Source of the DNA: Sutcliffiella horikoshii
GTDB taxonomy: Bacteria > Bacillota > Bacilli > Bacillales > Bacillaceae_I
Direction: 5' to 3'
Assembly (NCBI RefSeq): GCF_021991925.1
Contig: NZ_RXZI01000007.1
Coordinates: 159,452 to 223,451 of the forward strand
DNA length: 64,000 nucleotides
Shown: piece by piece, positions 1-8,532 of the stretch
How the letters are laid out: every line of letters begins with the position of its first letter
Numbering within the stretch: position 1 is the first letter of the stretch
Program-made: the position numbers and the translations under genes
The notes under the pieces: generated by a model
The model's input: the letters and a program-made list of their open reading frames with translations, nothing else
Told to the model about the DNA's origin: nothing
Databases searched by the model: none

Positions 1-57
1 TGCTGTAAAAAGCATAAGAACCAATAATAATGACGTTGCTTTCCATGTCTTCTTCAT
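1..57 (-). CDS. truncated secreted or lipoprotein N-terminus
   Basis: Only the first 19 codons of a minus-strand gene lie in the window. The peptide begins MKKTWKATSLLLVLMLFTA, which is a basic tip followed by a hydrophobic stretch and so a typical signal peptide of a secreted or lipid-anchored protein. A strong ribosome binding site (AAAGGGGGAG) lies a few bases upstream of the ATG. A promoter overlapped by a perfect cre site precedes it, so the gene is probably carbon-catabolite repressed. Given the xylose genes next door, a solute-binding protein or a glycoside hydrolase would fit, but the visible part does not show which. Confidence 0.6.
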   Translation of the reverse strand, partial: MKKTWKATSLLLVLMLFTA

Positions 58-103
58 GTGTTACTCCCCCTTTGTTTTGGCTTGTTTCATGATTTCACCT
101 TAA

Positions 104-140
104 TTATATGGCGGGGATAAATATGTTGTAAGCGCTATCA
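104..140 (-). promoter_or_regulatory. sigma-A promoter with perfect cre site
   Basis: On the minus strand TTACAA (131-126) and TATAAT (109-104) are separated by 16 bases and form a good sigma-A promoter for the truncated gene. The 14-mer TGTAAGCGCTATCA at 127-140 matches the CcpA operator consensus (TGWAARCGYTWNCA) at every position and covers the -35 box, the arrangement expected for direct repression by CcpA-HPr(Ser-P). Confidence 0.65.
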
Positions 141-242
141 CTAGCACTCTTTTGGTATTGTCTGTACTTTTTTAATAATTGGCACTATTTAATAGAGAGG
201 TTCCGACAGATGTGGGGGGAAGCATCTTCTACTAATCTTTCA

Positions 243-275
243 TAAAAAAACATGAAATCCCCTGTGAGATTTCAT
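243..275 (-). terminator. rho-independent terminator of the symporter gene
   Basis: The inverted repeat ACATGAAATC / GATTTCATGT is followed on the minus strand by a run of seven T. It lies about 110 bases past the stop of the minus-strand sodium/solute symporter gene. Confidence 0.6.
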
Positions 276-278
276 GTC

Positions 279-330
279 CATGTGTAGAGAAAGTTGAATA
301 ATTACCTTGTAATAGTTTGTCAACAGTCTG
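279..330. repeat. internally deleted remnant of the type A element
   Basis: This 52-bp stretch carries only the two ends of the type A element seen at 4.1, 35.9 and 57.7 kb: a left end like TGTGTAGAGAAAGTT and a right end AGTTTGTCAACAGTCTG. The GC-rich core is missing. It is flanked by two unlike hairpins (249-275 and 334-358) rather than by copies of one hairpin. Confidence 0.5.
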
Positions 331-333
331 ATG

Positions 334-358
334 GGAGTAGCACACTCTGCTACTCCCA
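334..358. terminator. hairpin downstream of the symporter gene
   Basis: A 10-bp perfect stem (GGGAGTAGCA / TGCTACTCCC) lies between the symporter stop and the element remnant. It has no T-run on either side and may be a terminator half that was separated from its U-tract. Confidence 0.35.
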
Positions 359-384
359 AAATCCAACAGAAGGATGAAGACTTC

Positions 385-2208
385 TTATTTCTCCAAAGCC
401 CCTTCTTTATTATTCAATCCCAATGAAGTCCTCTTCACTCTGAACTTCTTCTTTTTATGCTTAAAGCTTTGCAGGTACTCCGCATATTTGGCATGCCAGT
501 TTTTCAATGCCGCGACGTATAAGACTGCGGTAGTCACAACGATAATGGCAGTACTTGGCCAGAACCATGGGGAGACGATCCCAGATTGATAGGCCAGTCC
601 GATTGGTGAGAATACGATATAAACAAGAATAATGGATGCTATGAGAGTAATGGAAACAGGGATTGCATATTTCCATGGCACCATTCTTTCTTCTGACACG
701 GTATAGGAAAATGGTTGAACCTGCTTGATCGGCTTAACTTTGGCCATGAGGAGCATAAATGCCACTTCCACTACAAGCAATATACCGTATATATGGATAA
801 AGTTGATCCCAAGCTCCACATTGAAAATTTGCTTTGTACCCCAAACAAGGAAATAGTAGGCAAATACATGAAATATGATAACGACTTTGGCTGCAAGTGC
901 AGGAATCTTCCGGAAAAGCATTCCCATCAATACAATAACCAAAATTGGAATGTTAAAGAACCCTGTGAATTGTCGGATCAAATTCCAAAGACCGTCCGGT
1001 GCATACATCAGTAAAGGAGCCACTATAAAGGAGATGAGCGCCACTACCACACTGAACAGCTTGCTGACCTTGATAAGCTTCTGGTCATCGGCATCCGGTG
1101 CGAATTTTGGTTTATAAATATCCAATACAAATAGGGTGGAAATACTGTTAAGCAGCGAATTGAATGAACTAAAGACCGCTCCGAGCAGTACCGCCAGGAA
1201 GAATCCCATCAGCCATACTGGTAAAAGGTCCGCAATCAAGCTCGGATATGCCAGGTCAGAATTTGAGACACTGCTGCCATACAAGTGAAATCCGATAACA
1301 CCTGGTATAAGCATGAAAATTGGAACCAGTAGCTTCAGAAACCCTGTCATCAAAACACCTTTCTGACCCTCTGCTAGATTTTTTGCCCCTAATACACGCT
1401 GAATGACATATTGATTCAGCGCCCAATAGAAAAGGTTCGCAAAAAGAATACCTGTGAATATGGAGAAAAATGGCACAGAATCCTCTTTACCTCCAATGGC
1501 ATTCAGTTTTTCCGGAGAGGTGGTGGCAATCTGTTTCATACCGGCCACTATGTTGCCGTCTCCAAGAGCGATAAAACCCAGTATCGGAACCAGAAATCCG
1601 ATTAGTACCAGACCGATTCCATTAATGGTGTCTGATACAGCAACTGCGCGTAGTCCACCAAAGATAGCATATATACCCCCGATGATCCCGACAAACCAGA
1701 TGACCATCCATAAAGCTTGAGTGTAGGAAACACCGAAGAGTGCTGGGACATCAAATAGCTGCAGGACTGCAATGGACCCGGAATACAGCATAGAAGGAAT
1801 CGTGACACACATATATCCGAGTAAAAACAGCAGGACCGTCATCCTGCGCACATCTTCATCATAACGTTTACTCAAGAATTCCGGGATGGTAGAAATACCG
1901 ATTCCCAATAACTTGGGCAACAGATAGATGGCCATGATGATGGCAGCCAGTCCAGCCGTCACCTCCCAGGCCATGCTCGACATGTTGCCGCTGAACGCTT
2001 GCCCATTCAGACCGATGAGTTGTTCGGCAGACAGGTTGGTCAAAAGCAGGGAACCGGCGATGAAAATCCCCGTCAGTCCTCTTCCCGCAAGGAAGTATTC
2101 ATTTGCACTTCCAACTCTTCCCTTTGTCATTTGATACGATATGTAGGCCACAAGTGCCATTAAAATAGAGCAACTGACCAATATGAAAACTATTTCACCT
2201 AAACCCAT
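385..2208 (-). CDS. solute:sodium symporter (SSS/SLC5 family)
   Basis: Predicted 607-residue integral membrane protein that imports a solute, probably a sugar, with Na+. It has about 14 hydrophobic segments. Family features include the N-terminal stretch EYFLAGRGLTG, the substrate/sodium-site region LTNLSAEQLIGLNGQAF, and a basic cytoplasmic tail. An in-frame ATG lies 18 bases further upstream (2226) but lacks a ribosome binding site; the chosen ATG has GGGAAAGAG seven bases before it. The gene is divergent from the xylose transporter across a 0.45-kb regulatory gap containing a XylR operator, so a pentose or a xylan-derived sugar is a reasonable guess. Substrate is not determined by the sequence. 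Confidence 0.85.
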   Translation of the reverse strand: MGLGEIVFILVSCSILMALVAYISYQMTKGRVGSANEYFLAGRGLTGIFIAGSLLLTNLSAEQLIGLNGQAFSGNMSSMAWEVTAGLAAIIMAIYLLPKLLGIGISTIPEFLSKRYDEDVRRMTVLLFLLGYMCVTIPSMLYSGSIAVLQLFDVPALFGVSYTQALWMVIWFVGIIGGIYAIFGGLRAVAVSDTINGIGLVLIGFLVPILGFIALGDGNIVAGMKQIATTSPEKLNAIGGKEDSVPFFSIFTGILFANLFYWALNQYVIQRVLGAKNLAEGQKGVLMTGFLKLLVPIFMLIPGVIGFHLYGSSVSNSDLAYPSLIADLLPVWLMGFFLAVLLGAVFSSFNSLLNSISTLFVLDIYKPKFAPDADDQKLIKVSKLFSVVVALISFIVAPLLMYAPDGLWNLIRQFTGFFNIPILVIVLMGMLFRKIPALAAKVVIIFHVFAYYFLVWGTKQIFNVELGINFIHIYGILLVVEVAFMLLMAKVKPIKQVQPFSYTVSEERMVPWKYAIPVSITLIASIILVYIVFSPIGLAYQSGIVSPWFWPSTAIIVVTTAVLYVAALKNWHAKYAEYLQSFKHKKKKFRVKRTSLGLNNKEGALEK

Positions 2209-2491
2209 TTCATCACTCTTTCCCATATTATTTCATATTTAAATATCCTTATATATAAAAATAAAACATGGTATTTTGATATAACAGTTTCCTCTTGCTA
2301 AAATAAACCGTTTACATGTTGATTACAGAGGGGTTTGTGATAAATGATAAAATTTTTTCTAAAAAGCTAACGTCACGATTACTAAAACCATATCCAAAGA
2401 GAACATAGTTCTTTTTTCTCAGGGATCATTCCACCTCTAGTGTATTGGATTTACTTTCTCACATTTTAAACAAAATTATCTTCTCCTCAAC

Positions 2492-2533
2492 TTAGTTTGT
2501 TCATTAGACAAACTATTTACTTTTTGCTATAAT
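2492..2533 (+). promoter_or_regulatory. XylR operator and promoter of the xylose transporter
   Basis: A palindrome with arms TTAGTTTGT (2492-2500) and ACAAACTAT (2508-2516) matches the Bacillus XylR operator. The -35 box TAGACA (2505-2510) lies inside it, and TATAAT (2528-2533) follows after exactly 17 bases. XylR bound here would block RNA polymerase. The same TAGACA-N17 arrangement recurs in front of xylA and the ABC importer. Confidence 0.75.
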
Positions 2534-2604
2534 TCAACTAATATTTCAATATTGTTTTATTATCCTTAATAGAATAGGAGGGAGAGGGCAAATAATACCA
2601 CCTT

Positions 2605-2637
2605 TGAAAACGCTTTACTTTTTTGTAAGCGTTTAAT
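2605..2637 (+). promoter_or_regulatory. two cre-like sites in the transporter leader
   Basis: TGAAAACGCTTTAC (2605-2618) and TGTAAGCGTTTAAT (2624-2637) each match 12 of 14 positions of the CcpA consensus. They face each other as an imperfect inverted repeat, about 70-100 bases downstream of the predicted start point. This position suits roadblock-type catabolite repression; the pair could also fold as an RNA hairpin. Confidence 0.45.
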
Positions 2638-2663
2638 CAGCAAAGGTTATATGCCTACAGTTT

Positions 2664-4082
2664 ATGAAAAAGACAAATAGTTCCTTATACATTATTTCCA
2701 TTACCCTTGTAGCCACTTTGGGAGGCTTGCTTTTCGGGTATGACACTGCTGTGATTTCTGGTGCTGAAAAATCAATTGAAGCTTATTTGATAGATGGATT
2801 AGGGCTTAGCTCCTTCATCCATGGAGCCACCATTTCCAGTGCCTTGATCGGTTGTATAGTAGGTGGTGTAATATCTGGATTCTTTTCCTCGACTTTTGGT
2901 CGCAAAAAAACGTTAATTTTAGCTTCCATTCTATTTTTATTTTCGGCAATAGGATCTGCCTATCCGGAAATCTTCTTCTTTACTAAGGGAGAGCCTACTG
3001 TAGCATTACTTCTAGCTTTTAATTTCTACAGAATCATCGGGGGTATTGGTGTTGGATTGGCCTCCGCTATCGTACCCATGTACATTGGAGAAATTGCTCC
3101 TGCAAAGATTCGTGGGAGACTTGTCTCATATAACCAGTTTGCCATCATCTTCGGAATGCTTGTCGTTTATTTTGTTAACTGGGGAATTGCCCGCGGAAAA
3201 ACCCTAGAATGGATCAATGATATTGGGTGGAGATACATGTTTGCGTCTGAAGCAATCCCAGCTCTATTGTTCTGTGTCTTTTTATTCTTTGTTCCTGAGA
3301 CACCTCGATACTTGGCATTAAAAAATAAGGATGAAAATGCTTTAGCAATATTAACAAAGATAAATGGGATTAAAACTGCCAAGATTATATTAAGAGATAT
3401 TAAAAAGACAATGTCTGCTTCTGCCGAGAAAATTTCTCCTTTCGCTTTTGGAAAAACGGTCATTGTTGTTGGGATAATGCTTTCTTTATTCCAACAATTC
3501 GTAGGAATAAATGTCGCGCTTTATTATGCTCCCCGTATCTTTGAAAGCATGGGAGCGGCAAAAGATGCATCCATGCTACAAACGATTGTAATGGGTCTTG
3601 TAAACGTTATCTTTACAGTCATCGCCATAATGAAAGTGGATGAATGGGGACGCAAACCTCTTTTGATCATAGGTTCCATCGGGATGGCTATCGGGATGTT
3701 CGGTGTAGCGGGCTTGGCATTTTTTAACATCATCGGGGTAAGTACCTTGTTATTCATTATTTTATATACTGCTTCTTTCATGATGTCTTGGGGACCAATC
3801 TGCTGGGTACTCATCTCAGAAATCTTTCCTAACAGGATTCGTGGACAGGCAGTCGCTATCGCAGTGGCAGCACAATGGGCAGCAAACTATTTAGTCTCCT
3901 CCACCTATCCGATGATGATGGAGATCAGTGGTGGTTTAACCTATGGACTGTACGGGGTAATGAGTGTACTTTCCGTACTCTTTGTTTGGAGATTTGTCCC
4001 AGAAACCAAAGGTGCTTCACTTGAAGAGTTAGAAAACATATGGAAAAAACCTCCTCACAGCAGAAAAGTGACTGCATTATAA
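2664..4082 (+). CDS. xylT: MFS sugar porter, probable xylose/H+ symporter
   Basis: Predicted 472-residue, 12-helix sugar porter of the major facilitator family, importing a monosaccharide (most likely D-xylose) with protons. Signatures: GGLLFGYDTAVISG in helix 1, GRKKTL between helices 2 and 3, PMYIGEIAPAKIRGR after helix 4, PETPRYL after helix 6, QQFVGINVALYY in helix 7, and the C-terminal PETKG motif. Its length fits XylE/XylT/AraE proteins. It is preceded by a XylR operator-promoter and cre sites and followed by aldose epimerase and xylAB. The ribosome binding site is weak. A non-coding type A element is lodged in its terminator. The symbol is inferred from context; substrate is not proven. 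Confidence 0.85.
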   Translation: MKKTNSSLYIISITLVATLGGLLFGYDTAVISGAEKSIEAYLIDGLGLSSFIHGATISSALIGCIVGGVISGFFSSTFGRKKTLILASILFLFSAIGSAYPEIFFFTKGEPTVALLLAFNFYRIIGGIGVGLASAIVPMYIGEIAPAKIRGRLVSYNQFAIIFGMLVVYFVNWGIARGKTLEWINDIGWRYMFASEAIPALLFCVFLFFVPETPRYLALKNKDENALAILTKINGIKTAKIILRDIKKTMSASAEKISPFAFGKTVIVVGIMLSLFQQFVGINVALYYAPRIFESMGAAKDASMLQTIVMGLVNVIFTVIAIMKVDEWGRKPLLIIGSIGMAIGMFGVAGLAFFNIIGVSTLLFIILYTASFMMSWGPICWVLISEIFPNRIRGQAVAIAVAAQWAANYLVSSTYPMMMEISGGLTYGLYGVMSVLSVLFVWRFVPETKGASLEELENIWKKPPHSRKVTAL

Positions 4083-4096
4083 TTAGAAACAAAAGA

Positions 4097-4115
4097 AGAC
4101 ATCTTTTAGATGTCT
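4097..4115 (+). terminator. left copy of duplicated terminator hairpin
   Basis: AGACATCTTTTAGATGTCT forms the transporter gene's terminator stem-loop but now lacks a U-tract, because the type A element begins at the next base. The copy at 4336-4354 differs at one position and keeps the T-rich tail. Confidence 0.6.
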
Positions 4116-4335
4116 CAGTGTGTAGACAAAGTTATTTTAATCTTCAAGGCATGTAATAACTATATTGATCGTAGTGGAAGGCGCGCAGACTCCTGCGGGA
4201 GGAAGGGACATGGGAGACCCCGCAGGGCGTAGCCCGAGGAGGCTCCCGGACCGCCCGCGGAAAGCGAAGCGCCTGGAACGAAGATCAACAAGTATAATGC
4301 AAATCTAAAGATAATTAGGGTTTGTCACCAGTCTG
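4116..4335. mobile_element. type A small inverted-repeat element (copy A1)
   Basis: A 220-bp non-coding element. The left end CAGTGTGTAGACAAAGTT and the reverse complement of the right end (CAGACTGGTGACAAACCC) are similar terminal inverted repeats. The middle is a GC-rich foldable core with the landmarks AGACTCCTGCGGG, GGGCGTAGCCCGAGGAGG and GCGGAAAGCGAAGCGCC. It is flanked by a 19-bp near-perfect duplication that equals the whole terminator hairpin. There is no open reading frame of note and no transposase, so it looks like a MITE moved in trans. I do not recognise it as a named family. Confidence 0.7.
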
Positions 4336-4358
4336 AGACATCTTTTAGGTGTCTTATT
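4336..4358 (+). terminator. right copy of duplicated terminator hairpin
   Basis: Second copy of the hairpin (AGACATCTTTTAGGTGTCT) followed by TATTTT. With the U-tract this is the copy likely to terminate transcription arriving from the xylose transporter gene. Confidence 0.6.
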
Positions 4359-4374
4359 TTAAGGAGAGTTGAAG

Positions 4375-5412
4375 TTGAAAATAGAGACGTTAGAATTAGC
4401 GAACGGTTGGAAGCAGTTTAACTTATATAATGATAATGGAATGGTCGTAAGTTTAATGGACTATGGCGGGATTCTTCTAAAAATTGATACTCCTGATAAA
4501 GAAGGCAACTATGAAAATGTGATTGTGGGGTATAAGAATCATTCAACTTATAAACAGAACCCCCATTTTTTTGGAGCCTTGATTGGACGAGTTGCAGGCA
4601 GAATTCAGGGAGCGACATTTGAAATTAATGGGGAAGTTTATAAGCTGGAAAAAAATGATCACGGAAATCATTTACATGGAGGTTCACTTGGATTCCATCA
4701 AGTGGTTTGGAATAGCGAAATAATTAAACGGGAGGATGGAATAGGTGTGAAGCTTTCCCATTTCAGTAAAGATGGGGAAAGTAGTTATCCTGGAAACATC
4801 GAAGTATCTGTCCTATATCTGTTGAACAATGATAACGAGCTAATACTTGAATACACTGCTTCTACTGATAAACTCACTCCTTTTGCAATGACTAATCACT
4901 CCTATTTCAATCTGGGTGGAAATGCGAAAGATAGTATTCTTCATCACTCATTAATAGTGGAAAGCGACCGATTTGTTGAATTGGATACTGACCTTATCCC
5001 GACTGGTAAAATTTCAACCGTAGACAATACTCCGTTTGATTTTAGGAAGGAAAAGTCGTTCACTAGCGGTTTAAACGAGTGTCATGAACAAAATCAAGTT
5101 GCCGGATATGGTTATGATCATTACTTTTTATTTCGCCAAACAGACAGTGAAAAAGTTGTATTGAAGGATGGTAAAAGTGGCAGAGTTCTTTCCATCCAAA
5201 CGGATCAGCCTGGTATGGTGCTTTATACAGCTAATAATCTTGACTGCAAACCTACTTTTAACGAACCATCCTTTTCCCGGTATTCAGGGGTTTGCTTCGA
5301 AACACAAGGTTCCCCAGCTTCCCTCCATCATGGAGGTTTTCCAGGAATACTATTACACCCCGATGAGACATATAGTCACCGTACTGTTTACCGCTTCTCC
5401 ATTGATAAATAA
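4375..5412 (+). CDS. galM: aldose 1-epimerase
   Basis: Predicted 345-residue cytoplasmic mutarotase that interconverts alpha and beta anomers of aldoses such as xylose or glucose. Family motifs are NHLHGG, the catalytic-histidine segment TNHSYFNLGG, and FETQGSPAS near the C-terminus, which carries the catalytic glutamate. Two TTG codons are possible starts (4369 and 4375); only 4375 has correct spacing (8 bases) from AAGGAG, so it was chosen. It is the second plus-strand gene of the xylose block, behind a terminator and the A1 element, and is convergent with xylB. In this context it probably serves xylose isomerisation. Confidence 0.9.
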   Translation: MKIETLELANGWKQFNLYNDNGMVVSLMDYGGILLKIDTPDKEGNYENVIVGYKNHSTYKQNPHFFGALIGRVAGRIQGATFEINGEVYKLEKNDHGNHLHGGSLGFHQVVWNSEIIKREDGIGVKLSHFSKDGESSYPGNIEVSVLYLLNNDNELILEYTASTDKLTPFAMTNHSYFNLGGNAKDSILHHSLIVESDRFVELDTDLIPTGKISTVDNTPFDFRKEKSFTSGLNECHEQNQVAGYGYDHYFLFRQTDSEKVVLKDGKSGRVLSIQTDQPGMVLYTANNLDCKPTFNEPSFSRYSGVCFETQGSPASLHHGGFPGILLHPDETYSHRTVYRFSIDK

Positions 5413-5438
5413 ACCGGAGATAGATAGCCTGAGCACAG

Positions 5439-5472
5439 AAAAAAAGACCTTGCATTTGCAGGTCTTTTCTTA
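5439..5472. terminator. bidirectional terminator between galM and xylB
   Basis: A stem AAAGACCT / AGGTCTTT with a short loop is flanked by A-run and T-run, so it can stop transcription from both convergent genes. Confidence 0.75.
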
Positions 5473-6972
5473 CTATTTTCGATATTGTATTAATTTCCTG
5501 TTTATTTCCTTCGTGCTTTCATAAATCCCCTGATAGACAGAAAATAGTTCCTCATACTTTTCCACATTTTCTTCAATGGGCAGAAACTCTTTTTCCACAC
5601 GCAAAAATTCATCCGCGCATTCCTCTAATGAGCTATACCAGCCACAACCATATGCTGCAAGCATTGCCGCTCCCATCCCTGGCCCTTGCTCACTTGAAAG
5701 CTTTATTATTCTTGCATTGAAAACATCCGCTTGCATTTGTAACCAAGTATTATTTTTTGTGCCGCCGCCAGTAGAAACAATCGTTTCAATGGATTTGCCT
5801 TTTTTACGGAAAATAGCGATGGATTCGTTCAACGAGTAAGTGATTCCTTCCATCACAGCCCGCACAAAGTCCCTTCTTTCATGCGAAGTGTCCATCCCGA
5901 TAAAGCTTCCACGAATGGTTGCATCGGCATGCGGGGTCCGTTCACCTGCCACATATGGGGTAAACATCAATCCATTTGATCCTACAGGGACGGAATCAAC
6001 TCCCTGGACAAGGTCCTCAAACGTTTCTGTATCTGCAAAAACATTCTTAAACCAGCTCAAACTGTATCCAGCTGCAAGGGTCACGCCCATCGTATAGTAG
6101 GAATCCGGTACTCCATGATTAAAATAATGGACTTTCCCCTCAAAATTCTTATCACTGGTAGTTTCATAGGATAACACCACACCGGAAGTTCCAATACTGC
6201 ATAAGGTGATACCTTCTTTTAGAATTCCTGAGCCGATTGCTCCACAGGCATTGTCAGCTCCTCCGGCTATGATGGAAGTGAGGGGAGATAACCCTGTAAC
6301 TTCAGCCATTTCATTTGTGATTACTCCAACCTTATCATGAGAATGAACTAAAGTGGGACAAATGTCTTCTGGAATATCTAATAGATTTAAGATTTCTTTA
6401 CTCCATTTCTTTTCACTTATATCCAGAAGTAATGTTCCAGCGGCATCCGAAAAGTCCATGTTCAATTCACCGGATAGCCTATATCGAAGATAGTCTTTAG
6501 GCAACACAAACGTTTTTATTTTGGAGAAAATCTCAGGCTCATGTTTCTTCACCCATAATATTTTGGGAAGCGTAAACCCCTCCAATGCAGGGTTTTTGGT
6601 TACATTCAGCAGATGCTCTTTTCCGACTACGTCATATATCTCCCGGCATTCCTCTGTTGTACGTGTATCATTCCAAAGAATGGCGTTTCGAAGGACTTTA
6701 TTATTTTCATCAAGGAGCACCAGTCCATGCATCTGTCCGGAAAAGCTTATTCCTTCAATGGTTTCAGGATCTTCTGGAAAATCATCAAGTATTTCTGACA
6801 ATCCTGCAATCGTCTGAGTTACCCAAACCTCTGGTTCTTGTTCACTATATCCGCTTTTCTCGTGCAGGAGTGGGTAGTTTTTAGAAACTTCTTTCACTAC
6901 CCCTCCCGATTGGTTGACCAATAGGACCTTCACTGCACTTGTGCCTAAATCGATGCCAATTACATACTTCAT
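5473..6972 (-). CDS. xylB: xylulokinase
   Basis: Predicted 499-residue FGGY-family kinase that phosphorylates D-xylulose to D-xylulose 5-phosphate with ATP, feeding the pentose phosphate pathway. The N-terminal phosphate-binding segment GIDLGTSAVKVLLV, the xylulokinase stretch SGQMHGLVLLD, and the C-terminal STGGGTKNNTWLQ (FGGY signature region) are all present. Length is that of typical XylB. It starts 23 bases after xylA on the same strand, with GGGGTG before the ATG, so xylA-xylB form one operon controlled by the XylR promoter upstream of xylA. Confidence 0.95.
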   Translation of the reverse strand: MKYVIGIDLGTSAVKVLLVNQSGGVVKEVSKNYPLLHEKSGYSEQEPEVWVTQTIAGLSEILDDFPEDPETIEGISFSGQMHGLVLLDENNKVLRNAILWNDTRTTEECREIYDVVGKEHLLNVTKNPALEGFTLPKILWVKKHEPEIFSKIKTFVLPKDYLRYRLSGELNMDFSDAAGTLLLDISEKKWSKEILNLLDIPEDICPTLVHSHDKVGVITNEMAEVTGLSPLTSIIAGGADNACGAIGSGILKEGITLCSIGTSGVVLSYETTSDKNFEGKVHYFNHGVPDSYYTMGVTLAAGYSLSWFKNVFADTETFEDLVQGVDSVPVGSNGLMFTPYVAGERTPHADATIRGSFIGMDTSHERRDFVRAVMEGITYSLNESIAIFRKKGKSIETIVSTGGGTKNNTWLQMQADVFNARIIKLSSEQGPGMGAAMLAAYGCGWYSSLEECADEFLRVEKEFLPIEENVEKYEELFSVYQGIYESTKEINRKLIQYRK

Positions 6973-6995
6973 GATTACACCCCATCTAAGTAGCT

Positions 6996-8321
6996 TTATT
7001 CTCCTGCGTATGCTCTTAATAGGTATTGATTGATGGTTGCTTTAACTTTTTCCAGGCGTCCGGATTGATGTTTAACTTCCCCTAGATTTAATGCGTGCTG
7101 TTCTAATTCATGGAAGTTGGTTTTTCCTTCCACGATGTCCAGCCCAATCCCATCTGTAAAACTCTTATAACGGTTATCCAAAATATCTTCAAGAACTCTA
7201 TCCTCTATTAGTTTACTTGCAACTTTTAAGCCTACTGCAAAACTGTCCATTCCTGCAATGTGGGCATGGAATAAGTCTTCCTGCTCAAACGATCCCCTTC
7301 TCACTTTCGCATCGAAGTTAAGACCGCCACGTCCAAGTCCACCATTTTTGAGAATTTCATACATTGCCAATGTGGTAGAGTATAAATCTGTCGGAAACTC
7401 ATCCGTATCCCATCCCAATAATGGATCACCCTGATTCGCATCCACAGAACCAAGCATATTGTGAACACGTGCATATCGTAACTCATGTTCAAATGTATGA
7501 CCTGCTAATGTAGCATGGTTTGCTTCGATATTAAATTTAAAATGATCTTGGAGATTATAATGTTGTAAAAATGCATAACCGGTGGCAACATCAAAATCAT
7601 ATTGATGAGTTGTCGGCTCCTTTGGTTTTGGCTCTATAAGGAATTGTGCATCAAACCCTATCTCTTTTGCATAATCAACAGCCATTTGTAAGAAACGTCC
7701 TAAGTTATCCATTTCAAGTTTCATATTTGTATTTAATAGTGTTTCATACCCTTCACGTCCACCCCAGAATACATAGTTCTCCGCACCGAGCTCTTTACCA
7801 ACTTCCAAGCCTTTTTTCACTTTTGCTGCAGAATAAGCAAAGATATCCGCACTATTGGAAGTAGCAGCGCCATGGATGAACCGAGGATGAGTAAAGTTGT
7901 TTGCTGTGTTCCAGAGAAGCTTGGTCTTGCTTGTTTTCATGTAGTCTTTTACCATACTTACAATCGTATCAAGATTCTGGTTTGTCTCTTTTAAACTATC
8001 TCCCTCTGGAGCAATATCAACATCGTGAAAGCAGAAAAAAGGAACATCCAATTTTTCAAAGAATTCAAAAGCTGCTTCCACACGTGCCTTAGCAAGGTCC
8101 ATTCCTTTATATTTATCCCAAGAACGAATCATTGTTCCACTACCAAATGGATCAGAGCCATCCATTGTAAAGGTATGCCAGTATGCGACTCCAAAACGAA
8201 GAATTTCCTCCATCGTTTTCCCGTTTATTTCTTCTTTTGGGTTATAAAATTTAAATGCAAACGGGTTTGAAGATCCTGCTCCTTCGTAATTTATTTTGCT
8301 AATCGTATCAAAATAAGTCAT
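6996..8321 (-). CDS. xylA: xylose isomerase
   Basis: Predicted 441-residue isomerase converting D-xylose to D-xylulose with divalent metal ions. Recognisable features are the catalytic-histidine segment [13 protein letters not shown], the signature [16 protein letters not shown], the metal-ligand region [17 protein letters not shown], and [13 protein letters not shown]. Length matches class II isomerases of Bacillus. GGAGGAGG precedes the ATG. It is the first gene of xylAB and is read from a promoter carrying a XylR operator and a cre site. Confidence 0.97.
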   Translation of the reverse strand: MTYFDTISKINYEGAGSSNPFAFKFYNPKEEINGKTMEEILRFGVAYWHTFTMDGSDPFGSGTMIRSWDKYKGMDLAKARVEAAFEFFEKLDVPFFCFHDVDIAPEGDSLKETNQNLDTIVSMVKDYMKTSKTKLLWNTANNFTHPRFIHGAATSNSADIFAYSAAKVKKGLEVGKELGAENYVFWGGREGYETLLNTNMKLEMDNLGRFLQMAVDYAKEIGFDAQFLIEPKPKEPTTHQYDFDVATGYAFLQHYNLQDHFKFNIEANHATLAGHTFEHELRYARVHNMLGSVDANQGDPLLGWDTDEFPTDLYSTTLAMYEILKNGGLGRGGLNFDAKVRRGSFEQEDLFHAHIAGMDSFAVGLKVASKLIEDRVLEDILDNRYKSFTDGIGLDIVEGKTNFHELEQHALNLGEVKHQSGRLEKVKATINQYLLRAYAGE

Positions 8322-8376
8322 TATGGGTTCCTCCTCCGATTTATACCATGTTGTGGAAATATGTTTCTCTATCTAA

Positions 8377-8390
8377 TGTAAATGCTTACA
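8377..8390 (-). promoter_or_regulatory. cre site at the xylA start point
   Basis: TGTAAGCATTTACA on the minus strand matches the CcpA consensus at 13 of 14 positions. It is centred just downstream of the xylA -10 box, the place expected for catabolite repression of xylAB. Confidence 0.6.
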
Positions 8391-8395
8391 AAATA

Positions 8396-8440
8396 ATTAT
8401 AGCAACTCAATGTTAGTTTGTCTATTGAATAAACAAAGTT
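8396..8440 (-). promoter_or_regulatory. XylR operator and promoter of xylAB
   Basis: On the minus strand TAGACA (8424-8419) and TATAAT (8401-8396) are 17 bases apart. The -35 box lies inside an imperfect palindrome with arms AACTTTGTTTA and TAGACAAACTAA (8413-8440), a XylR operator like those at 2.5 and 12.4 kb. Confidence 0.7.
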
Positions 8441-8532
8441 TCTATAAACTACTGTCAATTACATGATTATCAAGTATAATAGGGGAAAATCTATTACTTT
8501 ATTATTCCACTAGACTACTGGGGTGTACTTTC

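Noticed and set aside
2301..2316. cre site upstream of the sodium symporter gene
   Set aside because: TGTAAACGGTTTAT on the minus strand matches only 11 of 14 consensus positions, and no clear promoter is next to it.
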